Shown in pieces: positions 45,572 to 55,055 of a stretch of DNA of 64,000 nt. The DNA comes from Bacteroides intestinalis (GTDB taxonomy: Bacteria > Bacteroidota > Bacteroidia > Bacteroidales > Bacteroidaceae), in contig NZ_CABJDN010000008.1 in NCBI RefSeq assembly GCF_902364365.1, positions 114,542 through 178,541 of the forward strand, in the 5' to 3' direction. Position 1 is the stretch's first letter, and each line of letters starts with the position of its first letter. The translations under genes were made by a program, and so were the position numbers. The notes under the pieces were generated by a model. It did no database searches and was not told where the DNA came from. It was given only the letters and a program-made list of their open reading frames with translations.

Positions 45572-46711
45572 TTACTTTTTCAAACATGCCTTTATTTGCT
45601 CCACGATGTACGCTACGTCTTCATCCGTCACCCAAGGTCCGGCAGGGATACATAACCCCATATTAAATAAACGTTCTGAAACACCATTCACATAACAAGG
45701 ATTATTCACATAGACAGGCTGAAGATGCATAGGTTTCCACAAAGGACGGGTCTCAATACCTTTAGCATCAAGTTGCACACGAACTTCGTCATAGTTAGTA
45801 CCTGTCTTCTCCGGATCAATCAGAATCGTAGATAACCAATAGTTAGCATTGAAACGATCGTCAGGATTAGATTTCAGTGTAATACCTTCCACACCTTCAA
45901 AAGCCTTTGCATAAAGATCATGCACATGGCGGTGATGGGCAATATGATCTTCCAGCACAGTCATCTGACCACGGCCGATACCCGCACAGATATTACTCAT
46001 GCGATAATTGTAACCGATCTTTTCATGCTGGTAATGAGGGAAAGGTTCACGAGCCTGAGTAGCATAAAACATGGTCTGCTTCTTTGCCACTTCATTAGGA
46101 ACGATTAACGCACCACCACCCGAAGTAGTGATCATCTTATTTCCATTGAAAGACAACACACCAAAAGTACCGAACGTACCACACTTTTGTCCCTTGAACT
46201 CAGAACCTAAAGCTTCGGCAGCATCTTCCAATACAAGAATATCATATTTCGCAGCAATAGCACAAATCTCATCTATCCTGGCAGGCATACCATAAAGATG
46301 TACAGGAAGAATAGCTTTGGGCTTTTTACCTGTTTTCGCAATTCGGTCTTTGATAGCTTCTTCCAGTAAAGCAGGGTCCATATTCCAGGTATCTTCTTCA
46401 CTATCGATAAATACAGGCGTAGCCCCCTGATAAGCCACCGGATTAGCTGAAGCACAGAAAGTGAATGACTGGCAAATTACCTCATCACCTGCACTGACGC
46501 CAAGCTGAATTAAACCTAAATGGATGGCTGCCGTACCTGCCGACAATGCGACTACTTCCTTATTCTGACCCACAAAATGTTTCAGGTCGTCTTCGAAAGC
46601 ATTGACATTGGGCCCCAAAGGAACTACCCAGTTTGTATCAAAGGCTTCGCGTATGAAGTCTTGCTCCTTGCCGCTCATATGAGCGAGGCAAAGATAAATT
46701 CTCTTGTCCAT
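45572..46711 (-). CDS. DegT/DnrJ/EryC1 sugar aminotransferase (PglE-like)
   Basis: This 379-residue PLP enzyme transfers an amino group to a keto-sugar nucleotide. The PLP lysine is Lys192 in SFNGNKMITT, and Asp163 in LEDAAEALGS contacts the pyridine N. The C-terminal half has YNYRMSNICAGIGRGQ. It most resembles PglE-type C4 aminotransferases that make UDP-4-amino-4,6-dideoxy-GlcNAc, consistent with the PglD- and PglC-like neighbours. The 4,6-dehydratase it needs is not within the window. It is the last gene of the capsule-type locus, 169 bp after the ACP gene. Confidence 0.88.
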   Translation of the reverse strand: MDKRIYLCLAHMSGKEQDFIREAFDTNWVVPLGPNVNAFEDDLKHFVGQNKEVVALSAGTAAIHLGLIQLGVSAGDEVICQSFTFCASANPVAYQGATPVFIDSEEDTWNMDPALLEEAIKDRIAKTGKKPKAILPVHLYGMPARIDEICAIAAKYDILVLEDAAEALGSEFKGQKCGTFGTFGVLSFNGNKMITTSGGGALIVPNEVAKKQTMFYATQAREPFPHYQHEKIGYNYRMSNICAGIGRGQMTVLEDHIAHHRHVHDLYAKAFEGVEGITLKSNPDDRFNANYWLSTILIDPEKTGTNYDEVRVQLDAKGIETRPLWKPMHLQPVYVNNPCYVNGVSERLFNMGLCIPAGPWVTDEDVAYIVEQIKACLKK

Positions 46712-46880
46712 GAAATTATATGATTAAAAGAACAATAATTTGAAAAGCGAGAGCATAAAAGAAAGGTTATTTACGCCATAAATAGTATGGCACAAATAAC
46801 CAACAAAATAATTTAGACATATTTTTCAAGTTAAAAACTTGCACGAAAATCATCAACAAAAGTCATGAAATGAATAATTT

Positions 46881-47099
46881 CTATCTGTATTGCTGAAGTA
46901 TTTTCTTTATATCCTCAAAGCTTTTCATCTTCGCTATTTCTTCCGGTTCCAGTTCTACATTAAATTCAGACTCGATCTCTACCATCAATTCTAAATGCTT
47001 CAAAGAGTCCCATTTTTCACAGTTCGCTTGAGAGCAACTTTTATCAATGTTATTCAACTCAAGCACTAGTTTCAAGATTTCTAATATCTTCTCATCCAT
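46881..47099 (-). CDS. Acyl carrier protein
   Basis: This 72-residue acidic four-helix carrier has the phosphopantetheine site DSL at residues 31-33 (Ser32, in CEKWDSLKHLELM). Two Cys precede it (SCSQANC). It lies 1 bp after the FkbH-like gene, so it is a dedicated carrier for that pathway, not the fatty-acid ACP. This fits loading of a small acyl group for sugar decoration (inference). Confidence 0.9.
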   Translation of the reverse strand: MDEKILEILKLVLELNNIDKSCSQANCEKWDSLKHLELMVEIESEFNVELEPEEIAKMKSFEDIKKILQQYR

Positions 47100-47100
47100 A

Positions 47101-48690
47101 TCAGTTCATTTTTATTTTATAATATGATTCTATTTGATAATTTCCTGACAAATATTGTATATATGTTTTTGCGCCATCTTCACTTTGTCCCAAGCCTTCA
47201 AATCCAAGCCTTTCATAGAAATCGGCTACTTGGACATTCTTCAAGGTTGGATAGTATTCAGCATATATTTTCGTTATACCGCGATTATATAAATGATTCA
47301 AAATAAAACGTATAAACGCCAACTCTACTCCCTTACCTAATATTCTGCAACTCAACAGTAGCGAGTCAATCTTCATTCCATCGGCAAGTGGTTCTAGCAT
47401 GACAGTCCCAGTAATACCATTATCTCCGAACTTATCCTTGACACTAATGCAATAAACGCTCCAGCCTTCATCTATAAAACCATAAATATCTGTATCAGTA
47501 TAGCGTTTAGTAGTTAAATTAAATTGGTTTGTTTTCTGAGTCATTTGCGCTATGCGAGGAATATTGAATTCATTTGCTTCTGATATTGTTATTTCTATTT
47601 CAAGACTGGCAAGATAAGCACCCATATCCACAAATTTCTTTCTTTCTTGATTTCTATTTATATTCGCCTTATACTGTTCCGTCTTTTTTTCATCTTCCTC
47701 CGTAATGGTATATATACGAAAATAGCGTTCAACCAAAGTTGAAAAGAACGATGGTAGCAGATAAGGCTGCTCAGGAAAATCAGGAACTTCTACCATAGGT
47801 AAAAGTTGTTTCACCAGTTCGCGTTCTGTGGGATTATCATCCACAAATACAAAGCTATCCAAACCTATATTTAATTCTTGAGCTAGTTCCTTTATATTGT
47901 CGGCTTTGTTCTGCCAATTTATTCGGTATGCCGAGAAATATGTTTGATTGAGCTTTATAAACGGATTCTTTTCCCATGCCTCTAGAACATCAGCCTCATT
48001 GTTCTTGCTACAAACCGTCAGAATGACCCCTTTCTTGCTTAACTCTATAAGAGCCTCCTGAAAATAAAGAAAAGCTTTTCCAGGGTATTCTCCTCCTATT
48101 TCGATTCCATCAATACCTTCCTCTCCAAGTATACCATTCCAAAGAGTATTATCCAGATCAAGCACCAAGCACTTCTTCCTATTTAAAGTAAACTCTTCTG
48201 TCTTACGGACAAACCATTTGCGGAAAGTTCCGGCTAGCCTTGGATTTATTATCGCCAAGGAAATAAAATAATATTTCCAATCTATCCACTGTTCTTTAGG
48301 ATAACTGGAAAGGAATTCCGAAAAATCAAGATACTTCACATTGTGATGTTCATTCGCAAACTCACGAACATCAGTGTTAAATCTTATAATAGCATTTTTT
48401 AAGTCATAATCCGTACTGTAAAAATTCAAATCATAAAGGTCTTCCAAAGAAAACACTATCAGTTGCTTATGGGAAGATAGTTGATCGTAAACCATTCGTA
48501 GCTTACTAAAATACCCGTTTACCTCTTCCGACAAGGCTCCCCTATCGAACTTAACCGGAACCTGATAAAACCAAATATAACAATCAGCATCTGGAGCAAC
48601 ATAAGAGATATCGTCATAACCGGAATAACCTATCCCCGTAGTACCAAAAAGATTCTCTAAGGTGTGATTGCGAAAAACAAAATACTTCAT
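47101..48690 (-). CDS. FkbH-like HAD-IIIC protein with C-terminal GNAT-like domain
   Basis: This 529-residue protein has an N-terminal region (~1-165), then a HAD domain with the catalytic DLDNTLW (Asp178, Asp180, Thr182), CSKN and VFVDDNPTERE. A C-terminal GNAT-like segment (~370-510) has FGDNGITGTVMLE and RILGKGVELAFIRFIL. FkbH proteins bind 1,3-bisphosphoglycerate, remove phosphate and deliver a glyceryl group to a carrier protein. The ACP gene 1 bp downstream supports that role here. Other three-carbon acyls are possible, so glyceryl is the working guess and not shown by the sequence. Confidence 0.85.
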   Translation of the reverse strand: MKYFVFRNHTLENLFGTTGIGYSGYDDISYVAPDADCYIWFYQVPVKFDRGALSEEVNGYFSKLRMVYDQLSSHKQLIVFSLEDLYDLNFYSTDYDLKNAIIRFNTDVREFANEHHNVKYLDFSEFLSSYPKEQWIDWKYYFISLAIINPRLAGTFRKWFVRKTEEFTLNRKKCLVLDLDNTLWNGILGEEGIDGIEIGGEYPGKAFLYFQEALIELSKKGVILTVCSKNNEADVLEAWEKNPFIKLNQTYFSAYRINWQNKADNIKELAQELNIGLDSFVFVDDNPTERELVKQLLPMVEVPDFPEQPYLLPSFFSTLVERYFRIYTITEEDEKKTEQYKANINRNQERKKFVDMGAYLASLEIEITISEANEFNIPRIAQMTQKTNQFNLTTKRYTDTDIYGFIDEGWSVYCISVKDKFGDNGITGTVMLEPLADGMKIDSLLLSCRILGKGVELAFIRFILNHLYNRGITKIYAEYYPTLKNVQVADFYERLGFEGLGQSEDGAKTYIQYLSGNYQIESYYKIKMN

Positions 48691-48701
48691 AATGAAACCA
48701 T

Positions 48702-49103
48702 TTAAGACTCAACTAATTCTATTAAACCAACTGTCTTACTAAATAGGAAACAGACACGTTTTCCATCAATAGCACATGCTTCCACTGGTTTTATTAGAGG
48801 GACAAACTTCTTCTTTTTTAAACGACAAACAGCATCTTCCATGTCGTCGACTAAATAGCAACAATGATAAGGGGACACTCCCATCTTATTTAAGATCCTG
48901 TTTACAGGAGAGTTCTCATCTACAGGTGCTAATAGCTCCAACATTGGCATATTTTCTTTCGTTAAAAAGCAAATTTTTACATTCTGTATCTCATCAATAA
49001 CCGTTTCTGCCTTCATATATCCAGCATCAACATAATATAGGGCTGTCTCCTCTATATCCCAAACAGCTATACCTATATGGTGAAATTTAAAATCTGGAAG
49101 CAT
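48702..49103 (-). CDS. VOC-superfamily protein, methylmalonyl-CoA-epimerase-like
   Basis: This 133-residue metalloprotein has two beta-alpha-beta repeats. Putative metal ligands fit the epimerase/glyoxalase arrangement: His9 (FHHIGIAV), Glu56 (MLELL), His80 (PYHCCYLV) and Glu129 (GLIELVE). Relatives act on acyl-CoA or other thioesters. Placed between an FkbH-like/ACP pair and a PglD-like acyltransferase, it may epimerise or rearrange the ACP-bound acyl group. That is inference. It is separated from the neighbours by 11 and 12 bp. Confidence 0.78.
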   Translation of the reverse strand: MLPDFKFHHIGIAVWDIEETALYYVDAGYMKAETVIDEIQNVKICFLTKENMPMLELLAPVDENSPVNRILNKMGVSPYHCCYLVDDMEDAVCRLKKKKFVPLIKPVEACAIDGKRVCFLFSKTVGLIELVES

Positions 49104-49115
49104 ATCACATATATG

Positions 49116-49754
49116 TTAAAAGATTATTTTAGCCGGATTTCCCAAATAGGTCGAGCTATTTTTCGCATCTTTCATCAACACGCTATTTGCACCGACTGTC
49201 ACGTTTTCACCGACCTTTATCCCCTGCAAAAGGATCGATGAAACTCCCAGGAAGTTCCCATCCCCTATTTCATCAAATCCTGAAATTCTAGCAGCAGGCA
49301 TCATCGAATTAAAATTTCCAATTCTGGCATCATGTCCTATGCTGACCCCACAATTCAATATATTAAAATCACCTATATGAATATTACAACTGATTATGCA
49401 GCCACACATTACAATATTTCCCTTCCCTAAAAAGACTTTTTCTTTATCCAGCCATAGACAATCAGGAGAAATTATATTGGGAAACTCAACTGAAGTATTG
49501 GTTATACTGGAAAAAACAGTTCTTACAATCTTCGGCGTACCTATTGCTATCACAATATCCAATTGTCCATTCCAACTGTTTAGGGTCTCAATACCACCCA
49601 ATATTTTCCCATATTCATTTTCACTACCGACAGGTTTGCCATCATCAAAAAATCCGATAAAATTCCAACGGTTCTTTTCTTCATTACATTTTTTTATAAT
49701 GCATGCGACCTCTCGTCCAAAGCCGCCAGCTCCATAAACAGCAATATCTTTCAT
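49116..49754 (-). CDS. PglD/NeuD-type sugar N-acyltransferase
   Basis: This 212-residue left-handed beta-helix acyltransferase has an N-terminal Rossmann-like domain (IAVYGAGGFGREVA) and C-terminal hexapeptide repeats. The catalytic His141 is in VSIGHDARIG. PglD acetylates the 4-amino group of UDP-4-amino-sugars with acetyl-CoA. In this operon, an acyl-ACP could replace acetyl-CoA (inference). It follows the PglC-like gene by 8 bp. Confidence 0.88.
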   Translation of the reverse strand: MKDIAVYGAGGFGREVACIIKKCNEEKNRWNFIGFFDDGKPVGSENEYGKILGGIETLNSWNGQLDIVIAIGTPKIVRTVFSSITNTSVEFPNIISPDCLWLDKEKVFLGKGNIVMCGCIISCNIHIGDFNILNCGVSIGHDARIGNFNSMMPAARISGFDEIGDGNFLGVSSILLQGIKVGENVTVGANSVLMKDAKNSSTYLGNPAKIIF

Positions 49755-49762
49755 TTTTTAAT

Positions 49763-50371
49763 TTAATTATTTCCAGTAAAAGGTTCCATAGTAACGGAAG
49801 TATCAGAACTGATGCCTTCCCTTATAAACACCTTCTTTATTGTCATAAATAATATTTCCATATCAAGTAGAAAAGAGCAATGATCGACATACCATACATC
49901 CAGTTCAAACTTCTTTGTCCAACTAATCGCATTACGACCGTTCACTTGAGCCCATCCTGTAATGCCTGGCCGGACTTCATGACGGCGAGCCTGTTCTTCG
50001 GAATAAAGAGGAAGGTATTGGGGAAGTAAAGGGCGGGGACCTACCAAAGCCATATCGCCTTTCAATACATTAATCAACTGTGGCAATTCATCAATGGAAG
50101 TGGAACGGATGAATTTTCCTATTTTTGTCAAACGTTTCTCATCTGGCAACAAGTTGCCATTTTCATCACGTTCGTCAGTCATTGTTTTGAATTTAATAAC
50201 TCTGAAAATCTTGCCATACTTACCCGGACGTTCTTGCATAAAGAATGTGCCAGTACCTTTATTGGCAAAATAAAGCCAGATAGAAATGAGTAATAATATT
50301 GACCAGACGATTAGCAAGACACAAGATACAATAATAAGATCAACTCCCCTCTTCAAGAAATTCTTGTACAT
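49763..50371 (-). CDS. PglC-like initiating phosphoglycosyl transferase
   Basis: This 202-residue monotopic transferase moves a phosphosugar from a UDP-sugar to undecaprenyl phosphate to start a repeat unit. It has a re-entrant N-terminal helix (~9-35), the conserved catalytic Asp94-Glu95 in STSIDELPQL, GDMALVGPRP, and RPGITGWAQVNGRN. The small size is typical of PglC and not of the larger WcaJ. With the adjacent PglD and PglE homologues it argues that the first sugar is a 2,4-diamino-trideoxyhexose. Confidence 0.9.
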   Translation of the reverse strand: MYKNFLKRGVDLIIVSCVLLIVWSILLLISIWLYFANKGTGTFFMQERPGKYGKIFRVIKFKTMTDERDENGNLLPDEKRLTKIGKFIRSTSIDELPQLINVLKGDMALVGPRPLLPQYLPLYSEEQARRHEVRPGITGWAQVNGRNAISWTKKFELDVWYVDHCSFLLDMEILFMTIKKVFIREGISSDTSVTMEPFTGNN

Positions 50372-50672
50372 ATCATTAAATCTTTCTATAATAATTCAAA
50401 TTCTTACGGTTTAGCACCACATAAACCAACATTACTTTATCTTTTATCTGCGAATTTATTGTATAATATCACTCTAATTCACAACTTATCTATCACATTG
50501 ATGATATTAATATAAGCTTTCGCTACCGTTGCATCTATTTCACAATTATATTTCAACCAAAAATCCACATTGACAAACGACATCTATAATTATAAAATCA
50601 AAGAGTCAGGAAAAACACTCTTTTGATATTTGCATACATTCATTGAATATTAACAATAAAAAAAATTAAAAA
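50372..50672 (-). other. Intergenic gap in capsule-type locus with weak hairpin
   Basis: These 301 bp between the PglC-like and PglA-like genes contain no credible coding frame. The one structured element is an imperfect hairpin at 50597-50627 (ATCAAAAGAGT/ACTCTTTGAT) followed on the minus strand by TTTATAAT, which could weakly terminate the upstream transcript. The rest is AT-rich. Confidence 0.5.
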
Positions 50673-51809
50673 CTACAGCAAACTGTTATACTCTTCAAGC
50701 AATGCCTCCCATAGTTTTTTTTGTTCATATCGTTCTACAATCATTGGTCTAGTATATGGAATCATTTTTTTCACTTCCATCTCACGATGTTCATACATCC
50801 ACTTCATCGCTTCATACAAAGCCTCCTCATCTTTCGGCGGAATAATCCTACCATTTACACCATCCTGAATAATCTCATTGCAACCATTAATGTCAGTTAC
50901 AATTGAAGGCAATTCCATTGCACCAGCTTGTAACACTACATTTGGAAAACCCTCCCGATAACTAGGGAATACAAAAACATCAGAAGCAGCAAGAAAAGAA
51001 CGAATATCAGGCTGAAATCCCCAAATTATAATTGCCTCATTTTCCCTAATCATCCTCTCTACATTTTCATCAAGCGGATCCAATTCACGCTCAAAGCTCC
51101 CAACTAAATGTAACCTTATTTCGGGATAGATATATATCAATTTTGAGAAAGCTCTTACCAACTCATTAATCCCTTTATCTTTGACTATTCTCCCCACAAA
51201 TACAAAATTAAAAGTCCCCCCTTCCTTTATAGTCTCTACTTTATACATGACTTCTGCCGAACGCGAGAAATACTCTACATCAATTCCATTAATATTACCG
51301 TTCAGTATCACCTTTAATGGTTTCTTCGTAATACCATTAGTAATCAACATTTTCTTCACACCTTCTCCCTCAGGAATCACTTTCGTAGCGCACCAACAAG
51401 TAATCTTTTCCATTATGATCAGTAACCAACGTATTTTTTTAGTTGCTGTTTCAAAACGTAAACCTGTTACAGTATATATACGATGAGGTACCCTTATTAT
51501 CCAAGCCGCTATCATAGACAACAGACTGGCTTTAGGAGTATTGGCATGAACAATATAAGGTTGTTCCTTTTTAAACAGTTTTATTAACTTTATTAGAGAT
51601 CTCATGTCATTCAGCAACGAAATCTCTCGATACATAGGTATATCGATACAACGCACGCCCTCACGATCAGATACTTCTCGCAGTTTGCCTGTATTAAAAT
51701 CAGAGCCTACACCTATTATTTCATAATACTTCGATAAAAAACGTAATTGTCCTTTTAAGAGATAGTATAAACTGCCTGAAATGGTAGTAAGACGAATTAT
51801 TTTGTACAT
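50673..51809 (-). CDS. GT4 glycosyltransferase, PglA-like
   Basis: This 378-residue GT-B enzyme has an N-terminal acceptor domain with HANTPKASLLSMIAAWIIRVPHRIYTVTG, the pattern seen in PglA-type transferases that add the second sugar to undecaprenyl-PP-diNAcBac. The C-terminal UDP-sugar domain has FVGRIVKDKGINELVRAF and FPSYREGFPNVVLQAGAMELP (the E-x7-E motif region). It faces the PglC-like gene across 301 bp. It probably adds GalNAc or a similar residue at step 2, with the exact sugar unknown. Confidence 0.86.
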   Translation of the reverse strand: MYKIIRLTTISGSLYYLLKGQLRFLSKYYEIIGVGSDFNTGKLREVSDREGVRCIDIPMYREISLLNDMRSLIKLIKLFKKEQPYIVHANTPKASLLSMIAAWIIRVPHRIYTVTGLRFETATKKIRWLLIIMEKITCWCATKVIPEGEGVKKMLITNGITKKPLKVILNGNINGIDVEYFSRSAEVMYKVETIKEGGTFNFVFVGRIVKDKGINELVRAFSKLIYIYPEIRLHLVGSFERELDPLDENVERMIRENEAIIIWGFQPDIRSFLAASDVFVFPSYREGFPNVVLQAGAMELPSIVTDINGCNEIIQDGVNGRIIPPKDEEALYEAMKWMYEHREMEVKKMIPYTRPMIVERYEQKKLWEALLEEYNSLL

Positions 51810-52083
51810 TTACCTAAAAATATGATTATATATATTTTGCTTATACAATGAAAAACAGGTTCTTTATGCGACTAAGAGGATTATCATCTCCCACTTTTGT
51901 TATATCAGCAATATTGTCCGCTTTTTGAGTATAAAAAACAATCTTATTATGTGTCTAATTCTAATAGAATAAATCCAAGAAGTACAAAATAAAACAGTGA
52001 TAGAATCTCGTTTTTAATCACGTCACAAAAAACGTTCTAACTATATAGATAAATAAATTGTTATACCAACAAATATCATATCC

Positions 52084-52581
52084 CTAATTTCTACAAATAA
52101 TCCGTGGTTTTGGTAACACTACCGTAGCATTATCGGGAACATCTTCTACAACTACACAATTCGCTCCTATTTTCACATTACTCCCAATAATAACTCCTGG
52201 AAGTATTTTTGCACCAGCACCAATCATCACATCGTCAGATATTTTCACATCACCATGAGCGATTGTGACTTGCTGAAATATAGTACATCTCTTTCCTATA
52301 CAAACATCATGCCCGATAATGATACCATTTGGTCCATGTGGAAGATGAGGAGGCGTTGCAAAAAATGCACCAGAATTTAGATTCGTACCAAAAGAGCAAT
52401 TATGATAAGCATCTATTTTTTTTATATAATAAAGATAGTATAACTTTATAAAAAAAGGCGTTTTATTACTGGATGAAGTTACAATATCACGACGTTTCCA
52501 ATATTTATAGTGATTATAATGCTGAATCCAAGACAATACTTTTAATCCAAATTTATTTTGGAATGAAAAAGACCTATCCAT
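52084..52581 (-). CDS. Hexapeptide-repeat acetyltransferase, serine-acetyltransferase-like
   Basis: This 165-residue left-handed beta-helix protein has GPNGIIIGHDVCIGKRCTIFQQVTIAHGD and IGSNVKIGANCVVVEDVP. It resembles the CysE/WcaB-type catalytic half, but the N-terminal half of CysE is replaced by a short basic region. In a capsule-type locus the natural reading is O-acetylation of a sugar by acetyl-CoA. The 273 bp between this gene and the PglA-like gene hold nothing I can identify. Confidence 0.82.
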   Translation of the reverse strand: MDRSFSFQNKFGLKVLSWIQHYNHYKYWKRRDIVTSSSNKTPFFIKLYYLYYIKKIDAYHNCSFGTNLNSGAFFATPPHLPHGPNGIIIGHDVCIGKRCTIFQQVTIAHGDVKISDDVMIGAGAKILPGVIIGSNVKIGANCVVVEDVPDNATVVLPKPRIICRN

Positions 52582-52665
52582 TATTGTATAGTTTTACACA
52601 AATTCAAAAAAATATTTTATTTTTACAAGCAGTTTTCTTCATAAATTCAAAAGAACTTTTATTAC

Positions 52666-53814
52666 TTATTCTTTTAATATCTCTGAAACTATCATTTTAA
52701 AAAAATCATTTCTTCTATTATCCAATATCTTAGAATCATATTCCTTTACTTTATTAAAGCTATAATCCACATATTTGCACCAAGAACAAGGAGTAACTTC
52801 AAGCAACTTTACAATACCAGCAACGTTTCCCTCATCGAATATAAGTTCTTGAGGAAGCAATTCTGGTATCCCTCCAACATTAGAACCGATGCAGGGAAGA
52901 CCCACATTCATTGCTTCAACAACAGCTCGCGGAAGTCCCTCTTGTCTAGATGGTTGTGCATAAATATCCATGCTCATAAGACACTCATTAATATCGCTAT
53001 GCTTAAGTACTCCTAAATAATGAATATGATCTTCAACACCTAATTCTTTAGCAAGTTTCAACAATGCTTTGCCCTCACCTCCACCAATCAAATAATAATG
53101 ATAGTTCCATCCATCTTGAAGCAATGTTTTCAATGCTCTTATAATATAACGTTGCCCTTTATATGAAACGTCAAGGCTTCCAATCGTAGCAACTTTTATT
53201 TTATCAGACTTGTTTAAATAAGTAAATCGCTCTTTTCGTTTCAAGCATATATTTTCATTATTCTCTTCAATTACGACATCAGAGCATCCGATATTTTTTC
53301 CAGCTGTCGGATATCTGTTTTGCAAAAATTGACAAGTTACATATATCACGTAATTAGCTTCCCATACAGTTCTTTTCATGTTGAAAAAAGCCGAGGTTGC
53401 CAATAGCTTTCCTTTCCAACTATGATTCCAGAGAGAATCCCACACACAACCAATAACGACAGCAAGAAACGGTTTTCTCAACTTTTTAGCATACCGAGCT
53501 CCCATATCTCCAACTGAATCAGGAATATGCACAATTAAAAGATCACACTTTTCAACAACCTTCTTTATTGCACGTCTATTATGTTGACGATTAATTCTAT
53601 TTCTAATATTATTTTCCTTTTTAACCTCAATAAATTTTATACTAGAAAAATTTATTTCATTCAGATTACTACTATTTTTTTCTTCCATTGAAACACATAC
53701 AGCCAATGAACCGAATTGAGAATAACGTGAGATAATATCATTCAGAAAATTATGATAGTATCTATTATTTACCTTTTCTATCGTAATACTAGAGTATATA
53801 AATGCTATGTTCAT
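52666..53814 (-). CDS. GT4-family glycosyltransferase
   Basis: This 382-residue GT-B enzyme has FNFVG-type replaced by VATIGSLDVSYKGQRYIIRALK (donor domain start), YLIGGGEGKALLKLAKELGVEDHIHYLG and YAQPSRQEGLPRAVVEAMNVGLPCIGSNVGG (E-x7-E). There is no signal sequence. The acceptor and donor sugars are unknown. It is 23 bp downstream of the polymerase gene. Strong A/T codon preference is visible (many TTA, AAA, ATA codons). Confidence 0.86.
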   Translation of the reverse strand: MNIAFIYSSITIEKVNNRYYHNFLNDIISRYSQFGSLAVCVSMEEKNSSNLNEINFSSIKFIEVKKENNIRNRINRQHNRRAIKKVVEKCDLLIVHIPDSVGDMGARYAKKLRKPFLAVVIGCVWDSLWNHSWKGKLLATSAFFNMKRTVWEANYVIYVTCQFLQNRYPTAGKNIGCSDVVIEENNENICLKRKERFTYLNKSDKIKVATIGSLDVSYKGQRYIIRALKTLLQDGWNYHYYLIGGGEGKALLKLAKELGVEDHIHYLGVLKHSDINECLMSMDIYAQPSRQEGLPRAVVEAMNVGLPCIGSNVGGIPELLPQELIFDEGNVAGIVKLLEVTPCSWCKYVDYSFNKVKEYDSKILDNRRNDFFKMIVSEILKE

Positions 53815-53837
53815 CTTAATTCTTTTTATTATTAATC

Positions 53838-55055
53838 TTAATCTACAGGAACCTTATAATTCAAGTATGAATATAAAGGAGAAATAACTATTTCTACTAT
53901 TGAATTATTCATAAAACTAGTTTGATACTTTAAGGGATCTGTACCTAATCTTCCAAAAGAAAACCAAAATTGAAGGAAAAAAGTAATAGATAAAATGAAT
54001 AGTATTAATACTTTTTTTGTAATAGAATTTTTCAGCCTATAAAGAATATTCATATATATCATTATATAAATTGGAAAAGAGAACAATAATAATCTTGTAA
54101 AATTATGATTATTAGAATAGTTAAGATTCAACACTATTATGAAAATAAGACATGTTTTATCTATAATATCACTGCTTCTGCTCACTAAAATACGATTTAA
54201 CAAGACTATTGAACATAAGAACCCAAATGTAAATTGAAAATATGGTGCATTAGAGAAAAAATTATTAAAATTTTGTTCTGTATAAGAATCTGCCACTGAT
54301 GCAACTGAAGGAAACAACCCGACCCAATTTAACACCTGTGTAGATATCTCCATTAAATTAATATTACGCAATAAAAAACTCAATAATAACATAATATAAA
54401 TAAAAGCAGAATTCATTTTTTTAATAAAAAATAAGGGTAACATAAACAGAGGAGAGAAATGAACTCCTAAAGATAAAATAAAAGCAACTATACATTTCAA
54501 TCGTTTATCCAGCAAATAATATGAAAAACTATAGAACATTATAGATGTTGCTACAGCTTGCTTCATCACCTCCATAGTTTCTACAAAAATGACAAAACAA
54601 AAAACAACAGATAATAAGACAAAGCGTTTTTTCTCATTCTTATTTTCAAAATATTTTTCTAAATTAAGTATTGTTAGAAAACATATATAATACATGAGAA
54701 ATCCCCAAAACAATGATGTATATTGTACATTTCCAACAATTTTTGTTATCAAAAAATTTACAGCTGTATAAATAATATATCTATCAGTAACAAGATAAAT
54801 AAAGAAATTTGCAATGGAAAAATCACTTATAGAATTTATAATATGGTAAGTACGTGATATGTCACCATTTGGTGAATATTGTGTAAATGCAAGTAGTCCT
54901 ATAAATATCGCTATAAAAAAATACAATAATTTAACATTTAGATTACTATTCTTCAACATTGCAATACTAGATATACAAGCAAAGAATGGATTTATTATGA
55001 AAATAAGGGATAGTAATGCAATAGAATATTTCTTGCTCCTAAACGTGCCAGCCAT
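53838..55055 (-). CDS. EpsG/Wzy-type polysaccharide polymerase
   Basis: This 405-residue integral membrane protein has at least ten hydrophobic segments. EpsG-family features are FTQYSPNGDISRTYHIIN, the central hydrophobic stretch SYYLLDKRLKCIVAFILSLGVHFSPLF (a typical conserved G-x-H) and basic cytoplasmic loops. It joins repeat units in the periplasm, the Wzy step. The start overlaps the previous gene's stop by one base (TAATG). The region is very AT-rich. Confidence 0.82.
   Translation of the reverse strand: MAGTFRSKKYSIALLSLIFIINPFFACISSIAMLKNSNLNVKLLYFFIAIFIGLLAFTQYSPNGDISRTYHIINSISDFSIANFFIYLVTDRYIIYTAVNFLITKIVGNVQYTSLFWGFLMYYICFLTILNLEKYFENKNEKKRFVLLSVVFCFVIFVETMEVMKQAVATSIMFYSFSYYLLDKRLKCIVAFILSLGVHFSPLFMLPLFFIKKMNSAFIYIMLLLSFLLRNINLMEISTQVLNWVGLFPSVASVADSYTEQNFNNFFSNAPYFQFTFGFLCSIVLLNRILVSRSSDIIDKTCLIFIIVLNLNYSNNHNFTRLLLFSFPIYIMIYMNILYRLKNSITKKVLILFILSITFFLQFWFSFGRLGTDPLKYQTSFMNNSIVEIVISPLYSYLNYKVPVD

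Noticed and set aside
46822..46845. Hairpin CAAGTT-AAA-AACTTG as terminator of the capsule-type operon
   Set aside because: The stem is only 6 bp, and on the transcribed (minus) strand it is followed by A-rich rather than T-rich sequence.
51810..52083. Possible broken gene in the gap upstream of the PglA-like gene
   Set aside because: All frames are interrupted by frequent stops and show no motif. The sequence is simply AT-rich.
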